A DNA stretch of 64,000 bases from Blattamonas nauphoetae (taxonomy: Eukaryota; Preaxostyla; Oxymonadida). The notes beneath the pieces are model-generated. The model was not told the origin of the DNA. It made no database searches and saw only the letters and a list, made by a program, of their open reading frames with translations. Shown piece after piece: positions 9,382-20,177 of this stretch; within the stretch, counting starts at the first letter, position 1, and each line of letters begins with the position of its first letter. The position numbers and the translations under genes are program-made. The DNA lies in the NCBI GenBank assembly GCA_033064195.1, contig JARBJD010000327.1:1-64000 (forward strand), read 5' to 3'.

Positions 9382-10464
9382 TCAGTGAGTTATATTTTTG
9401 GATTAGTTCATTGATGACCGTCTGTTGTTGTCCGACAATTGAACATAATTCCTGAATGGCTTTGATACAAAAACAGGAGAGTTCTGCATAATCAACTTGA
9501 AGACAATCTGGATTGGAATCATTCACAACTTCAGGAAAGATCTCTTGGATCTGTTGTGCAATCACACCAATGTGTTTCTTCTCACTTTCCTTCTTCAAGC
9601 ATTCACATTTCTCTTTGCAGTTCTTCAAGTGTTCTTCATCTGTCTCATTGTCCATTTGCTTTGTCACTTTGTTGATCTTCGAGTCGAATGTGTTGAATTG
9701 GTACTGCACGATTTCCACTTTATTCAGTTGTTCAAGAACAACGGGATATGGAACAATATTCCTTTTGACTCTTCTGTCTGAAAGCTGAGAAAAACTTCCT
9801 GTTGGTGAGATTGAAAATACTCCTGAACCAGTGTCCTCATCGTAGTAAATACAATGCTGGTGTGTCACATGGAGACCACATAATAATGCCATCACCATTG
9901 AACTGAATTCCAGAAGTTTCTGCAATCGATTGTGAGATTGAAATGCCAGACTTAAATGTTGAAGCCGGATATGTTCCAGGATACTTCGGAAGTGATCCTT
10001 CTGAGATATTCCACTTCGCTCCATTCACGTTGATCAATCCTCCAATTTCTGGTGTTGCTATTCCAGCTGAACAACTGATTGATCCGTTTGTGCTTACCAC
10101 TTTTTGGATTGAGGATATCGCTGTCTGTTGTGCTTCAGTTGTCTTCTTAAGTGTGTCGACTGCTTCCTGATTCGTTTCTAATTCCGTCTGTAGTGAGTGA
10201 ATGACTGCTGCATTCTCGTTGGTCGTCGAGAGAGTATGATCTATCATTTTCTCAATCATTTGTGAATTGTATTTTTGTCGATTCATTTTCGTTTGCTCTT
10301 TCATAGAAATTAAAATTCTTGATTCCCTCATGAACATACGTCACTGGCACATTATTTCTGACATACTCAGAGACCAGTGAACAGTTCTCTTCTCTCATTG
10401 ATTCAATAAATGCTTGTTCTGAACATACTCGACGTCTTTCCTTGTACATCGCAGTTGGATTCAT
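9365..10464 (-). other. Polinton-like element part: fibre-like module with S74 chaperone domain
   Basis: The C-terminal side of this minus-strand region carries the hallmarks of the intramolecular chaperone (peptidase S74) domain of phage and giant-virus fibres. These are an SDRRVKRNI block, an IGVIAQQIQEIFPEVV block, and VDYAELSCFCIKAIQEL followed by a helical tail. The middle is Ser/Gly/Ile-rich with a coiled-coil stretch, as in trimeric fibres. The N-terminal side carries one copy of a module with an ENCSLVSEY core that recurs in the gene at 13033. S74 domains help fibres trimerise and then cut themselves off. The region is broken; it is likely a host-attachment fibre of the element. Confidence 0.65.
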
Positions 10465-10465
10465 T

Positions 10466-10502
10466 TAATACAAATTAAAAAATTCAAAAATAAATTTTCT
10501 TT
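10466..10502 (-). promoter_or_regulatory. AT-rich upstream sequence shared with the gene at 13635
   Basis: Read on the minus strand, the bases before the start at 10464 carry AATTTTTTAATTTGTAT followed by TAAATG. The same run precedes the start at 13635, so these two minus-strand genes share an upstream block as well as a protein module. Confidence 0.5.
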
Positions 10503-11696
10503 CGTTGATTTCTCAGTTTTGGATTTTTTCACTGGAATCGAGGATCAATGGGTTCGATCACTCAATTCTCAAGAGTGATAGTTTCGTTCTGATTTGTCGC
10601 GTTTCTGATTCTTCTGGTGCTCAGGATCATCATGGTATGCTCCGTTTTTTGAAGATTCCGGACTTTTGCAGAGTTCTGCGGACTTTCAGGATCGGTCGTG
10701 GATCTCGGTACTTTTATGTAAAAACGAGTATGCCACTCTCATTTCTCTCTTTTTTCAGCTTTGTTTCACTCGTTTTCAGCCTAACTTTCACTTCATTTTC
10801 ACTACTTATTATTTCATTTTGTTGACCTGTTCGCACGTCATTTTTTCAGTGTGTACTCTTTTTTACCATTTCATTCATACTCAGTTCGCTCAAACTTTTT
10901 CTCAATTGAATTGCACTAATTTCCGTTAAGTGAAGATTCCGGACTTTTTCCGAGATCTCACTTTCAACGGCTCACTTCATATCTCGGAATTTTTCCGTGA
11001 TCTTCATCATTTCACGAACATTTTTGATCACTTTTTGATGTTTTTAAGCAAAAAAGGACCAAACACAAGCGACATTTTCACTATTAGTGTCACATTTCAC
11101 ACCGTTTTCACGATCGTCATTTTCACTCTCAGTTTCAGACTTGCTCACTTCATTCATGCTTGTTTCGCTTTCTTTTACTCTGTTTTTGTAAAAAAAGTGA
11201 TGAAAAGTTGACTAAAATGATGTGCTAGTGAAGTGAGAACGGCCCACAAAATGGAAGTGATATGAGCAAAATGAAGAGGAATGGTGAAGAGATCAAATGT
11301 GAAATGGGGAGAGAAAGTGATGAAATGAAAGGGACTACAGTCGGTTTTGAAGTGACAAAAACGGTCAAAAGTTGAGAAGTGAAAACATGAAAAAGTGACT
11401 TTATGGGAGAACTATCCGACAAAATCTCCTCAAAATTCAGGCACACCTTACTCATACCGCGAGAAAGAAGGATTTGCAGTGAAAATCGGATCAAACAACC
11501 TATAGTGTCAAAATGTTGGTGCAAGTGTTACGTCAGAGGTGTGATCGAAGAACCAACAAAATGAAACTAAGGAAAAGCGCTATACGTCTCGCGTCGACTT
11601 ATGTTCGTTAAAATGATGTAATAACGGAGTAAATGAAGTGAAAGTAGTGAAATGTGAAAATTCATGAAAAAGTGTCCGAAACTTGTGGTGACAAAT
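10503..11696. other. Long spacer with a strand-composition switch
   Basis: No gene is supported here. From about 10730 to 11180 the plus strand is full of TTCAC and TCACTT words. From about 11185 to 11690 it is full of GTGAA and AAGTGA words. The switch is sharp, at the GTTTTTGTAAAAAAAGTGA stretch near 11180-11200. The two halves look like loose reverse complements in word usage but do not align base by base. A short element (GAAGATTCCGGACTTTT) is repeated at about 10649 and 10933. Confidence 0.5.
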
Positions 11697-12555
11697 GGGT
11701 GATTCTAAATGAATTGTTACCCGCGTATTTTCTTCTGCCACACGAGCAGAAACTCTATGTAATTTTCAGAGCGCTCATATTCTCCTTCCTTCGACATGAT
11801 TAAGGTGTTTTCAGTTTTTCTGAGTCTTCATCCCATCTTTTTCTTCTGATTTCTTCTTTCAGCTATCCTCCTTCGCTCAAACTTGCATATTCCCCCAAAA
11901 TTGTACAAGTACCTCGTTCTTACACATCATTTGAAGCCGACCCCCATCGTTTGAACAGTAAATATATTCTCATCTTAATTTCCAGGTCATTCTTTCCAAC
12001 AACTCAGATCCAACTACAACACTTGACATCTCAATGTTTTAGTGTGATTTCGAGTTTTTTCAACTCTTTTCCAACAGGTGTCTCATTCAGATCTGGTGAT
12101 CCCGTTCTTCTCTTCTCACAGTGAACTCGCTTTTTCTGATCTGCCTCCCTCCTCTGTAGCAAACCATTAAACGTGTTGTTCCTACACATTCATGTCACAA
12201 ATACGCCATTCCGACACACACAAGAAATTGCATAGAGATTCTCAATGTTTGAAGCGAGATGGACAAGAGAGGCTTTTCAAGGCTTTTTTGATGATAGATG
12301 TTTTCAATTCGCATTTCTCTCACAAATCCGATTTTTTATGTCGTTTACCACCACCTCTTTGATTTCTGAAACGTTACGAAGAAATAAATGTGAAAAAATG
12401 TCCTGATCAAAAAAGAGCTCAATCGAACGCGATCAAAGCAAAATCTACTAAATTTAGCACTTTTCAGTCCTGAAAGCAGCTGAATGCAAATTGTGCAATT
12501 TTTGATTTTTTGAGACGCACCATAGTGACAAGTAACATTTCATTTAGAATCACCC
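11697..12555. mobile_element. Small TIR element nested in the Polinton-like element
   Basis: The ends 11697-11720 and 12532-12555 are inverted repeats of 24 bp with one mismatch, both beginning GGGTGATTCTAAATGA when read inward. AAAT flanks both outer sides and may be a 4-bp target duplication. The 859-bp body has no transposase frame and is AT-rich, so this is a non-autonomous (MITE-like) DNA element. The superfamily is not certain. Confidence 0.6.
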
Positions 12556-13032
12556 AAATGTCGAGATCCACCGAATCGTCACCTGACGTCGGGGAAGGAA
12601 ATGGAGTGCAAAAACGTGAATAGGGGACGAAAGCGGTCCAGAAAATGATAGTGCTGAAAGTCCAAACCTCCCAGAAAAAATTTCGAGATTTTGACCATGG
12701 ATATGGGTCGGATCAAACTTTTTTTTCAGAAAGTGCTTTTTATCGAAAATCCTACCTTTCAAAATGATTTCCGTCACAATCAAACGTGTTTGAACACAAT
12801 TTGAGCTATAAAGCGGTTCATAGTGGCGAAATCCGAACATCGACTTTTTCGTCACTTTTTGGACCAAAGTTCGGTATGCAGTTCGACGAATTCCCAACCG
12901 ATTTTGATCAGGATTGTCTTGATCGATGACCTACAGTGTCCCCAAGATTTTAGAATTTTTTTCAGAATTTTTCGAAATGGTTATCATGTTGGATTTCAGT
13001 GATTTGTGGTCAAAAATAGATTTTCAGTATTT
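12556..13032. other. Spacer without recognised gene
   Basis: AT-rich, with repeated TTTTTC and CGAAAT words. The only open frame on the minus strand here (to about 12897) is of mixed, non-coding-like composition. Nothing else is supported. Confidence 0.4.
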
Positions 13033-13635
13033 TCATGACCTTTCGTGGTACTTTCTCAAGTGAGGACGGTCTCCAAAATACAACCAATTGTCCAAGCGAA
13101 CGTAATACTCATTCTTTGTTCGTAAATCGCGATATTTGAATGGCTCAAGTACCTTTGTGTATGTTCCAATGAGTTCACAATTCTCTTTTTTCAATTCATT
13201 TTCAACAAACGATTGTGTGTATCGTTTTCGTTTGTTCTGATGAGTTCTGAATCCTTTCATCCATTTTGATGGGATCACTATCCATTCAATTCCTTCGTGT
13301 CGATATGTTACTGGGGTACTAGAATGAGTGTATTCAGAAATGAGTTCACAATTCTCATTTTTCATTGATTCAATAAGCTTCTCTTTTGTGCAACGATTTG
13401 CTGGTCGAAGATATTTCTGGCGATTCAGATGTGGTCTGTATCCTTTGACGAAACTATTGACGTACACTTGATAAGTTTCATCTGGTTTCTCTTCGAGATA
13501 GTATTCGAAAGTGCTTCCTGTGAGATATGTTGTTCCTTGTCGATTGAGAGTTGGAGGTGATTTCATGATCAAATTATCTTTCTCGAGAATTTCTAGGAGT
13601 TGTGTTGGTGTCAAGACGCTGCTCATTTTATACAA
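13033..13635 (-). CDS. Polinton-like element part: triple-module protein
   Basis: A 200-residue protein starting at the ATG at 13635, just downstream of the AT-rich block shared with the gene at 10464. After a 50-residue N-terminal part it has modules with the pattern hydrophobic-E-x-[ML]-[KR]-x-EN-C-x-L-[IV]-[SG]-x-Y-x(6)-[VF]-x-Y-[RH]. They recur at about residues 88-140 and 141-190, and a weaker first one lies near 40-87. The same module is in the frame at 10252-10464. It could bind nucleic acid or act as a fibre-linked head domain; the family is not recognised. Confidence 0.55.
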   Translation of the reverse strand: MYKMSSVLTPTQLLEILEKDNLIMKSPPTLNRQGTTYLTGSTFEYYLEEKPDETYQVYVNSFVKGYRPHLNRQKYLRPANRCTKEKLIESMKNENCELISEYTHSSTPVTYRHEGIEWIVIPSKWMKGFRTHQNKRKRYTQSFVENELKKENCELIGTYTKVLEPFKYRDLRTKNEYYVRLDNWLYFGDRPHLRKYHERS

Positions 13636-13636
13636 A

Positions 13637-13672
13637 TTAAAAAATTGAATAAAAAAAGAAATCGACGTTGTT
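13637..13672 (-). promoter_or_regulatory. AT-rich upstream sequence of the triple-module gene
   Basis: On the minus strand this reads TTTTTTTATTCAATTTTTTA followed by ATTTGTAT just before the start at 13635. It combines the TTTTTATT-type box of the plus-strand genes with the block shared with the gene at 10464. Confidence 0.5.
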
Positions 13673-14418
13673 TTCTAAAAGTACTCAAAATTTGCTTCAA
13701 AAAAGACACTTTTCAAGAGGTCCGTTTTTCGCCTTTATTTTTGAATTTACGGCCAAATATTGACTACTCTGAAATGTCAATATTTTCAGTAGTAAGTGAG
13801 ATGGAAATTAGAATGAGTCATATTAAAAAAAATCAATTGGCTCTGAGATTCAAAATGATTTCTCGTTCCAATTCTCCTAGGAGTATCACCTATGCCAGTT
13901 TGGTTCCCATTTCGCTTATACCACTACTTCTGTCATCATCGCGACATCTGGGAATTGGACCATTCGTTCATGAATCAGACCTTTGATACATGAGATCGAT
14001 CAAGCAGAAACTGAGATCGATCGATCTCAGTTCCGGTTTTTGGGACTGAGATCAATGACTACATTAAGCGTATCTATGTTTGTCTCAATGTTACATCAAT
14101 TTGTCAAAATAAGAATCTAGAAAAAGCGAAATTGTTGTAGTGTGACAGACTGAACACTAAAAAGAGGGTAAAAAACGTATTCTCTCCTTTTCACACTCTT
14201 CTCGAAGTCGCATTCGTATCGTAGTCATTTCGTCCATGCGATCGCCACGTGTTGTTCATTCCCTCTCACTGTCCACCCAACAGACGGAGAAGGCGTCGAT
14301 TCGAGAAGAAGACGGGGAACAGCGTACTGTCGATGCAACAACACAGAATCAGAGTGAGTTGGCGGAGAGGGGTGTGAAGTGCGTGTTGTGTGGTGTCGCG
14401 AAGACATTTCATTTCTTC
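13641..14418. other. Boundary spacer between element and host sequence
   Basis: No gene is supported. The right end of the Polinton-like element should lie in or near this stretch, but its TIR cannot be recognised without the left end. A perfect 24-bp palindrome is at 14009-14032. Confidence 0.4.
14009..14032. repeat. Perfect 24-bp palindrome
   Basis: The two 12-base halves (first half AACTGAGATCGA) are exact reverse complements with no loop. Partial copies of its GAGATCGAT core lie at 13992-14002 and 14044-14053, and again at 17236-17250. Confidence 0.8.
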
Positions 14419-15830
14419 TCATGTTTCGGTGGTCATCCTCTCTTCTCCTTCTTCTTCCGCTCTCCTTCGATCTTCTTCTTCTCGTTGTTTTCTCTCAGCC
14501 TCCTCAGCTTCCCTTCTCAGTCGCTCTTCCTCCTCTCTGGCCAATCTCTCAGCATCTTCTTTCGCCAACCTGTCTGCCGCTTCCTTTGCCAATCTCTCTT
14601 CTTCTTCCTTTCTCTTCTTCTCGGAATCATCTTTCATCGCTGGCCTTTGCAGCAGCCTCACATATGAATTCGATTTCACCATTTTGTACTCCGGTTCCTT
14701 CTTGTTCTTCATCAATTTCGAATTCTTTCCCATCGACAGCTTCGAACTGTCGGTGTCATCTCCCTTCCCTTTCTTCTTTCCCAGGCGACGGTTCCCTGCT
14801 CCTCCGATCTTCCCGTTGATCCCTTGGTCGTCATCGTTCTCTTCTTCCTCATTTTTCTTGGCTGCTGCTTCGGCTGCTTCAGCGTCTGCTTTCTCTTTGC
14901 GCTTTCTCTCCTCTTCTTCGCGTTGTTTTCGTTCCTCTTCCTCCAATCGTCGCTTCTCATCTTCTTCAGCACGACGACGATCTTCCTCTTCGCGTCGAAG
15001 GCGTTCTGCTTCTTCCTGTTTCCGACGTTCTTCGTTCTCTCGAGCAATTCGATCTTCCTCTTCTCTACATTTTCTCTTGGCTTCTTCTGCTTCCTTTCTC
15101 AGTCTCTCTTCCTCTTTCTTCGCAAGTCTTTCTGATTCTTCTATTGCCAACCTGTCAGTCTCTTCCTTCGCCAGTCGCTCAGCCTCTTCTCTGGCGAGTC
15201 TCTCTTCCTCCTCCTTCTTCTTCTTGTCGTCAGGCTGTCCTTTTCGTGAGAGCTTCCGATTTCCATGTCCTCCCATCGCCATCTTCATCCCATTCGCGTC
15301 CGCATCGTCGTCATTATCTCTTTTCTTCTTCGCTTTCTTGCTTGTTGGGCGAAGCGACGTTGAAGATCCAGTTCGTTCCGGTTCAATCTTCCTCTTCCTT
15401 CATCATCTCCTCTTCTGCCGCGATCTGAGTCGCCAGCTCTTCCATCTCCTTCCTTTCCTGTTCTTCCTCCTCGTTCACTGTCTGCCCATCCAGTCCTCGC
15501 AGGATCGTATGTCCTCCTGGTCCTTTCGTTTCGACGTATGATGGACTCAGTAGAATGTTATTTTCCTTCCCCCTCTTCCAACGATCGTTTCGGATCCTTG
15601 TCTCGCCTCTTCAGCAACTTCTTCCCGTTGTGGATCAGCACGAGTCTCTTCTCTGGCTTTTCGTTGTCCATCATTTGGTCTGTCAGTCCACCAAATGTCT
15701 TGACTTCGACATAATCTGGCGTGATCATTGTTGACACTTCGTCTCCTTCTTTGAATTGCGTCTCGTCGCGAATGAAGCCAGCAAACTCGCCCTCGAACAG
15801 ATCACCATCACTTGGAGCGGCAGAACTCAT
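14419..15830 (-). pseudogene. Charged single-helix type protein gene, broken
   Basis: Reads from an ATG at 15830 (MSSAAPSDGDLFEGEFAGF) to a stop at 14419. The start segment runs to about 15558. A second segment (SPSYVETKGPGGHTILRGLDG, about 15550-15370) and a third (from about 15365) are in other frames, so at least two frame changes near 15560 and 15370 break the gene, and no GT-AG intron accounts for them. The last 289 codons are an E/K/R-rich tract with repeated EEERLAREEAERLAKEE units, typical of long single alpha-helices. Glycine-rich linkers (GGHGNRKL, GGAGNRRL) and YVE-x-K-x(2)-GG segments recur. It was probably a cytoskeletal or scaffold protein. The host function is unknown. Confidence 0.55.
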
Positions 15831-17207
15831 TGCTGTTATCTCGAAAGTGGGTCGTTCTGAGATGCTTGTCGAGGGTGAAGTGGGGGTTGTTCAAGTACTG
15901 CACAGCAGCAACCTGAGTTTGGGGCTCAGTTCTGTCGTCTGGAGCTAAACGGATAGCGATCTGAAGAGAGCGACGAGAGTGTTGAGAAGAGAGCGTGTTT
16001 GGAGGAGTGTTGGCGTGATGGAGTTCCTCATCGTCGGTAACATGGATTCGATGCATTCTCGGTCAAAAAATCCAGATATCGCGTGATCCTTGAGTCTTCC
16101 AAAAGTGATGTCCAAACAGCGCCTCGTGGGTTTTGTCATTCCTTCTTTTCCGGTTATAGACTAGCTAGCTTGGGAATTTTCAAGAATCAACATCAGATCG
16201 GGAATTGCGAGACCTGTTGACCCTCCGTTTCGCTTCGAGAAAAGAACATCCTCTTGAACTGACAAAACCTGTTGCGTCACAAGTTGTTCCATCTCTGATG
16301 ATGGACCATGCAGAGCAAACCCCGTGACTACCAACAGAGTCGTCTGGAGTTGTTTGGATTCTTCGATTTCGGAGGGTTGTTAGAGGCTCGGTTCCAGGAA
16401 CGAGAGTTAAGACTCAGAGGATGGTCAACTGGCGTTAGTATCATGAATCAAATCGTGGATGACTGCAAACGGCTTAAATGCGGTGCGCATCCCATTTCGA
16501 CGAGAAAAACGAGAATTGTTTCAGAGATGTCCAAAAGTCGAGATTGGAAAAGAAAATCTGGTCACAGTATATCGTTCTGGGACGCCGGGAAAGAATTAGA
16601 GAGAGGATTGTTGAAGACGAGATAGTCAAAGATTGCAGTGTTGAGAACGACGAACCCAAAAGAGGAAACCATTTCTGGACGATTGGAGGCGATCCCAGAA
16701 TCTGTTCATCAGTTCCAGCAATCATGGCATTCCCGACATCCGAGGAGAATCCTCAGAAATGAGGTAGAGGCATTCGAGAGAGTTGGATTCGTCGCGTCAT
16801 TTGAAATCTCACGTCACTGACAGATTATCTGGGAGATATGGAAATAAAGAGATAAATAATGGAAAGGACAGATTAACCAAGTCAAAGTAGGACTGAAGAT
16901 CGTGATAAAGAGAAGAAATCTCGAAGACGAATCAACAATTGAACAACGAATGTAAACCTACGGAATAAATCACTCTATGAGAGAAATAATCGTCGAGAAA
17001 TGGTAGAGGAGATCCGTCGCGGAGGAATTAATAAATATTTTGATAAACAAGCGTGATTCATCCAGTTCTTCAATCGGAACGGGAAGAAGAATTATTGTGG
17101 GACGATTCATCTCGAGATTTCAATGAAAGTGCTTATAAACAAAATTCAACACGGATAGTGGGTCTTTTACTTCGTTATTTCGAGTTTTATGAGAATTTGA
17201 ACACTAG
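15831..17207. other. Spacer without supported gene
   Basis: Several open frames of 60-105 codons exist on both strands (for example 15808-16056 minus and 16308-16625 plus). None has domain, repeat or splice support. The stretch near 17214-17256 carries GAGATC words like those of the palindrome at 14009. Confidence 0.4.
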
Positions 17208-18885
17208 TTATTGTCTGAGATCAAAAAAGCTGAGATCGATGAGATCAGTCTCAAAGGTCTGTTCATGATGCTGGGGTTCGAACTGGTTCCAGTTGGGATT
17301 CTCACCAACCATATTCCCATCAAAGTAGACATGCAAAAACGAATACTTGATGCCTGAAACGAAATACGGTTCGAAGCTTAACGCGCCAGTCGTCCCCGAA
17401 TAGCAGTTCTGCACGAGAGTGTAGGATATGCTGATGTCTGCCGTGTCCATCTTGTAAATTGCACCACCTCGATCGCTCGCCCTGCATTCGATGAAGTAAC
17501 TGTCTTCCACTGTCAGTTTCGTCTTGTAGTCCATACTGGCAATTGCCCCTCCACAGAAGCACCCAGATCCATCGATGTCGCCGCATCGTTCAAACTTGGT
17601 GTTCACAACTGAAAGATCGATTTCTTCCTCAGCAATCACACCACCTCCATTCAATGTCACAGAGCAGTCGACGATTATACAGTCAGATAATTGCGCCAGC
17701 GGGGTGTGGCTATTCAGTTTGTATCCACGAAGGCACAGTGCACCTCCACCAGTTGATGAACACTGATCGAATCGACACGAAGTGTTGAGAGCATCATCTG
17801 TCACTGAACATCAAAGTTGACAAGCACAACCCCACCATGCCCGTCGTCCTTTGTATATGTGTGATCAACGAAGGAGCACGAGAGGATGGAGATGCTGCCT
17901 TTGTATTCATTAAATGTGAGCGGGCGAGCGGATGGATACTTGTCTCCAATGAAGAGACAGTGGGAGAAGCAGGCAGAGGTGGAAAGGTTGGTGGAATCAA
18001 AACTGTACTCTCTCCCATCCACATATTCAAGAGTGGTGGCACCGTCGAGGATGATGGATGGTGAGGAGTCGGCGTCGGTGTTGGGGGAGGAGAGGAGGGA
18101 GGAGAACGAACAATTCGAGCACAAAACGGAACCTCCAGTGTTCATGTCCCGAATCGTCGATCCCGACAAATGCGAACTTGTCAAGGACACAACACATCCC
18201 AATATCTTCTGACTCAAATGGGGAAGGCGTGGCTGGTGGAAAAGAGCCAATCGAACTCATGTTCACAAAACAGCTTCCAATCCGCGATGATGAGATTGTT
18301 CCAACATAATCCGCATTCTTTCGAGGTGTTTGTGTCAGTGAGAGGCCAATCCCGTCTTTTCCCAAAATCATTTGTGAGTTGAACGAGCATCTCTCCAACG
18401 TCATTCCACATCAAGCATTTCTGAACCACAACCGACGATTCTGTTGATGATTCTTCCCATGTCGACGGAGAAATCACAATCGGACTTGTCCATCGTGACG
18501 TTTCAATTCTGCTCTCGGATATCGTCAGCAAGCTGCCTGACACAATTGCTAGTCTGGATCCTCCAATGTCGTTCTTCTGCTGTCTTCCATCAGCGGAATT
18601 GGCGATGAGTGAAATGTCCATCCATTTCAACGACAGGGTGGAGTTTCTCAAGGAGAACATCGAACTATCCACAGCTTGTATGTTGTTATTATCTTCATTA
18701 TCGTTTCTGTCTGATCCAGAAAATGCGATAATTCGCGTTCCAAACGTATTTCTTCCAGATGACAGTTGTCCAGTCAGTTCAAGAGCTCGATCGGTGATTT
18801 CGACATCACTTCCAGCATATGTTCCTTCTGGGACGGAGAGGATATCAATTTTGTTCGATTTTGACTCGTTAGTGTCTCAGCCTTT
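17208..18885 (-). pseudogene. Beta-helix surface protein, broken and truncated copy
   Basis: Read leftwards, the coding trace begins about 18885 with ILSVPEGTYAGSDVEITD, the start-of-ectodomain pattern of the intact gene at 49000-55518 (there LHVPSGRYHIAYYLVESD). It continues through FSLRNSTLSLKWMDISLI and LAIVSGSLLTISESRIE, then QKILGCVVSLTSSHLSGSTI and GGSVLCSNCSF, then FDQCSSTGGGALCLRG and further right-handed beta-helix rungs, ending near 17208. The trace moves between frames at about 18400, 18230 and 17803, so it has at least three frameshifts. The Ig-like repeats, membrane segment and tail are missing. No signal peptide exon was found upstream. Confidence 0.75.
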
Positions 18886-20177
18886 CTTCAAAATGATGGC
18901 TTTTGGATGAGAGATCATACCCTTTCTTTCCCTTCTCATCTTTCCTGATCGAAAATGTGCATGGATAAGAACCAAATTGAGAAATGAACTCTCTTTCTCC
19001 GATTTAATTCATTTTGAAATATAGCTGTATGACATGGTTTTTTTCGATGTCAAGATGTCAGTGACCCGCCCAATGGGACCGATCACAACTTGATCTCAGA
19101 AAAGACTTGAATCGTTCTTTAGAGATGTGAAAACATGATATCATCACTTTTTACTCCGATTTGTGAACCCTTACCGGGAGAGACAGATGAGATGGAGTTT
19201 GAGAACAAAAATCGAAATAATTGTGTAATGAAGATGAAATATGATGATAAAATTCAACAATTGAAACAAAACTGGGAGAAAGAAGTAATGCCAATACGTT
19301 TTGTGGGAAATATCTCAGGGATGAAGGAAAAAAGCAACGGCGACGACACGGCGGAGAGAGATGTGAATAACGATCACATCCACAATAAATACAACTTGAT
19401 CGTATCATTATAAAACACTCTATCATCATGGAAGAGATTCAGACAGTTTATTTGCGCGTTTTGAAGAGAAAGCAACTGAGTCGCTGTCAGAAGGGGAGAT
19501 CTTGTTTCAAAAGAAAATAATGAACTGAAACAATGAAAAATACCACTGAAAAAGCATGAATTTGGCATAGATCACATGTTTTTTTGTTCAATTCATAGTT
19601 ATTAGGTGATGTGGTTTGATTGTTTGTTGGATGATCCTTTTGGTTAAAGAACTGGAGAAGAGGGGAAAAGAAGTCGAGAAACATCATAAAGATCACGGAA
19701 ATGTTGAGTGAGTGTTCATTATTAGGAATGAACGACCAAATTGTGGAATCATGGTGTGAATCACCAAACATACGATCTTAGGTTCCAGTCACAAAATTGG
19801 AGAAGTTCGAAAGGATGTCACACTGATGGACAACGAAGAGTCGATTAAATTATGATGTGAAGTTGTCCTGTCCTCCTCGCTTTCTGTCCGTCCTCCACTT
19901 TTTCTTGTCCGATTCAGACATTTAGAGAAAAAAGCGATTTTTTGATAGTAACGGTGATAATATTGCATTTTAGGACTGATTTTGGTATTTTTTGCCCAAA
20001 AAACATGAAAATCAAGGAATCCGATCTTGCAAATAACATTAAGGGTTGATCACGAACAGAATCATCTCAAATACTGTTGTTTCCGATGAAGTATTATGAA
20101 ATACAGAATACAAAAGAAGGTAGAAGGAACTTAAAGCAGCGGAGATGAGACAAACACTCTTCTTCGCCTTGATACCA
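18886..20177. other. Spacer without supported gene
   Basis: AT-rich, with short frames only. A TGTCC/GTCC-rich stretch at about 19868-19915 resembles those near 26930-27060 and 27385-27440. Nothing else is seen. Confidence 0.4.

Larger units (their letters stand above)
1..13640. mobile_element. Polinton-like (Maverick) element, right-hand part
   Basis: The left end lies outside the window. No protein-primed DNA polymerase, left TIR or cysteine protease is seen here. Visible parts, in order, are: retroviral-type integrase, packaging-type ATPase on the other strand, several small virion-type genes, two tandem capsid-like paralogues, a fibre-like module with an S74 chaperone domain, and a gene with repeated modules at 13033-13635. 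Genes are packed with 40-70 bp gaps and share an AT-rich upstream motif. The right end is not resolved: I place it just past 13635 because that gene shares both its module and its upstream sequence with the gene at 10252-10464. The element is broken in about three or four places but most frames remain long and open, so the copy looks young. A non-viral TIR element lies inside it (11697-12555). Confidence 0.8.

Noticed and set aside
10505-11524. Phe/Ser-rich frames in the spacer right of the fibre-like region
   Set aside because: They follow the TTCAC/GTGAA word bias and lack any protein-like periodicity.
14236-15541. Long Ser/Phe-rich plus-strand frames
   Set aside because: They are mirror frames of the E/K/R-rich tract on the minus strand.
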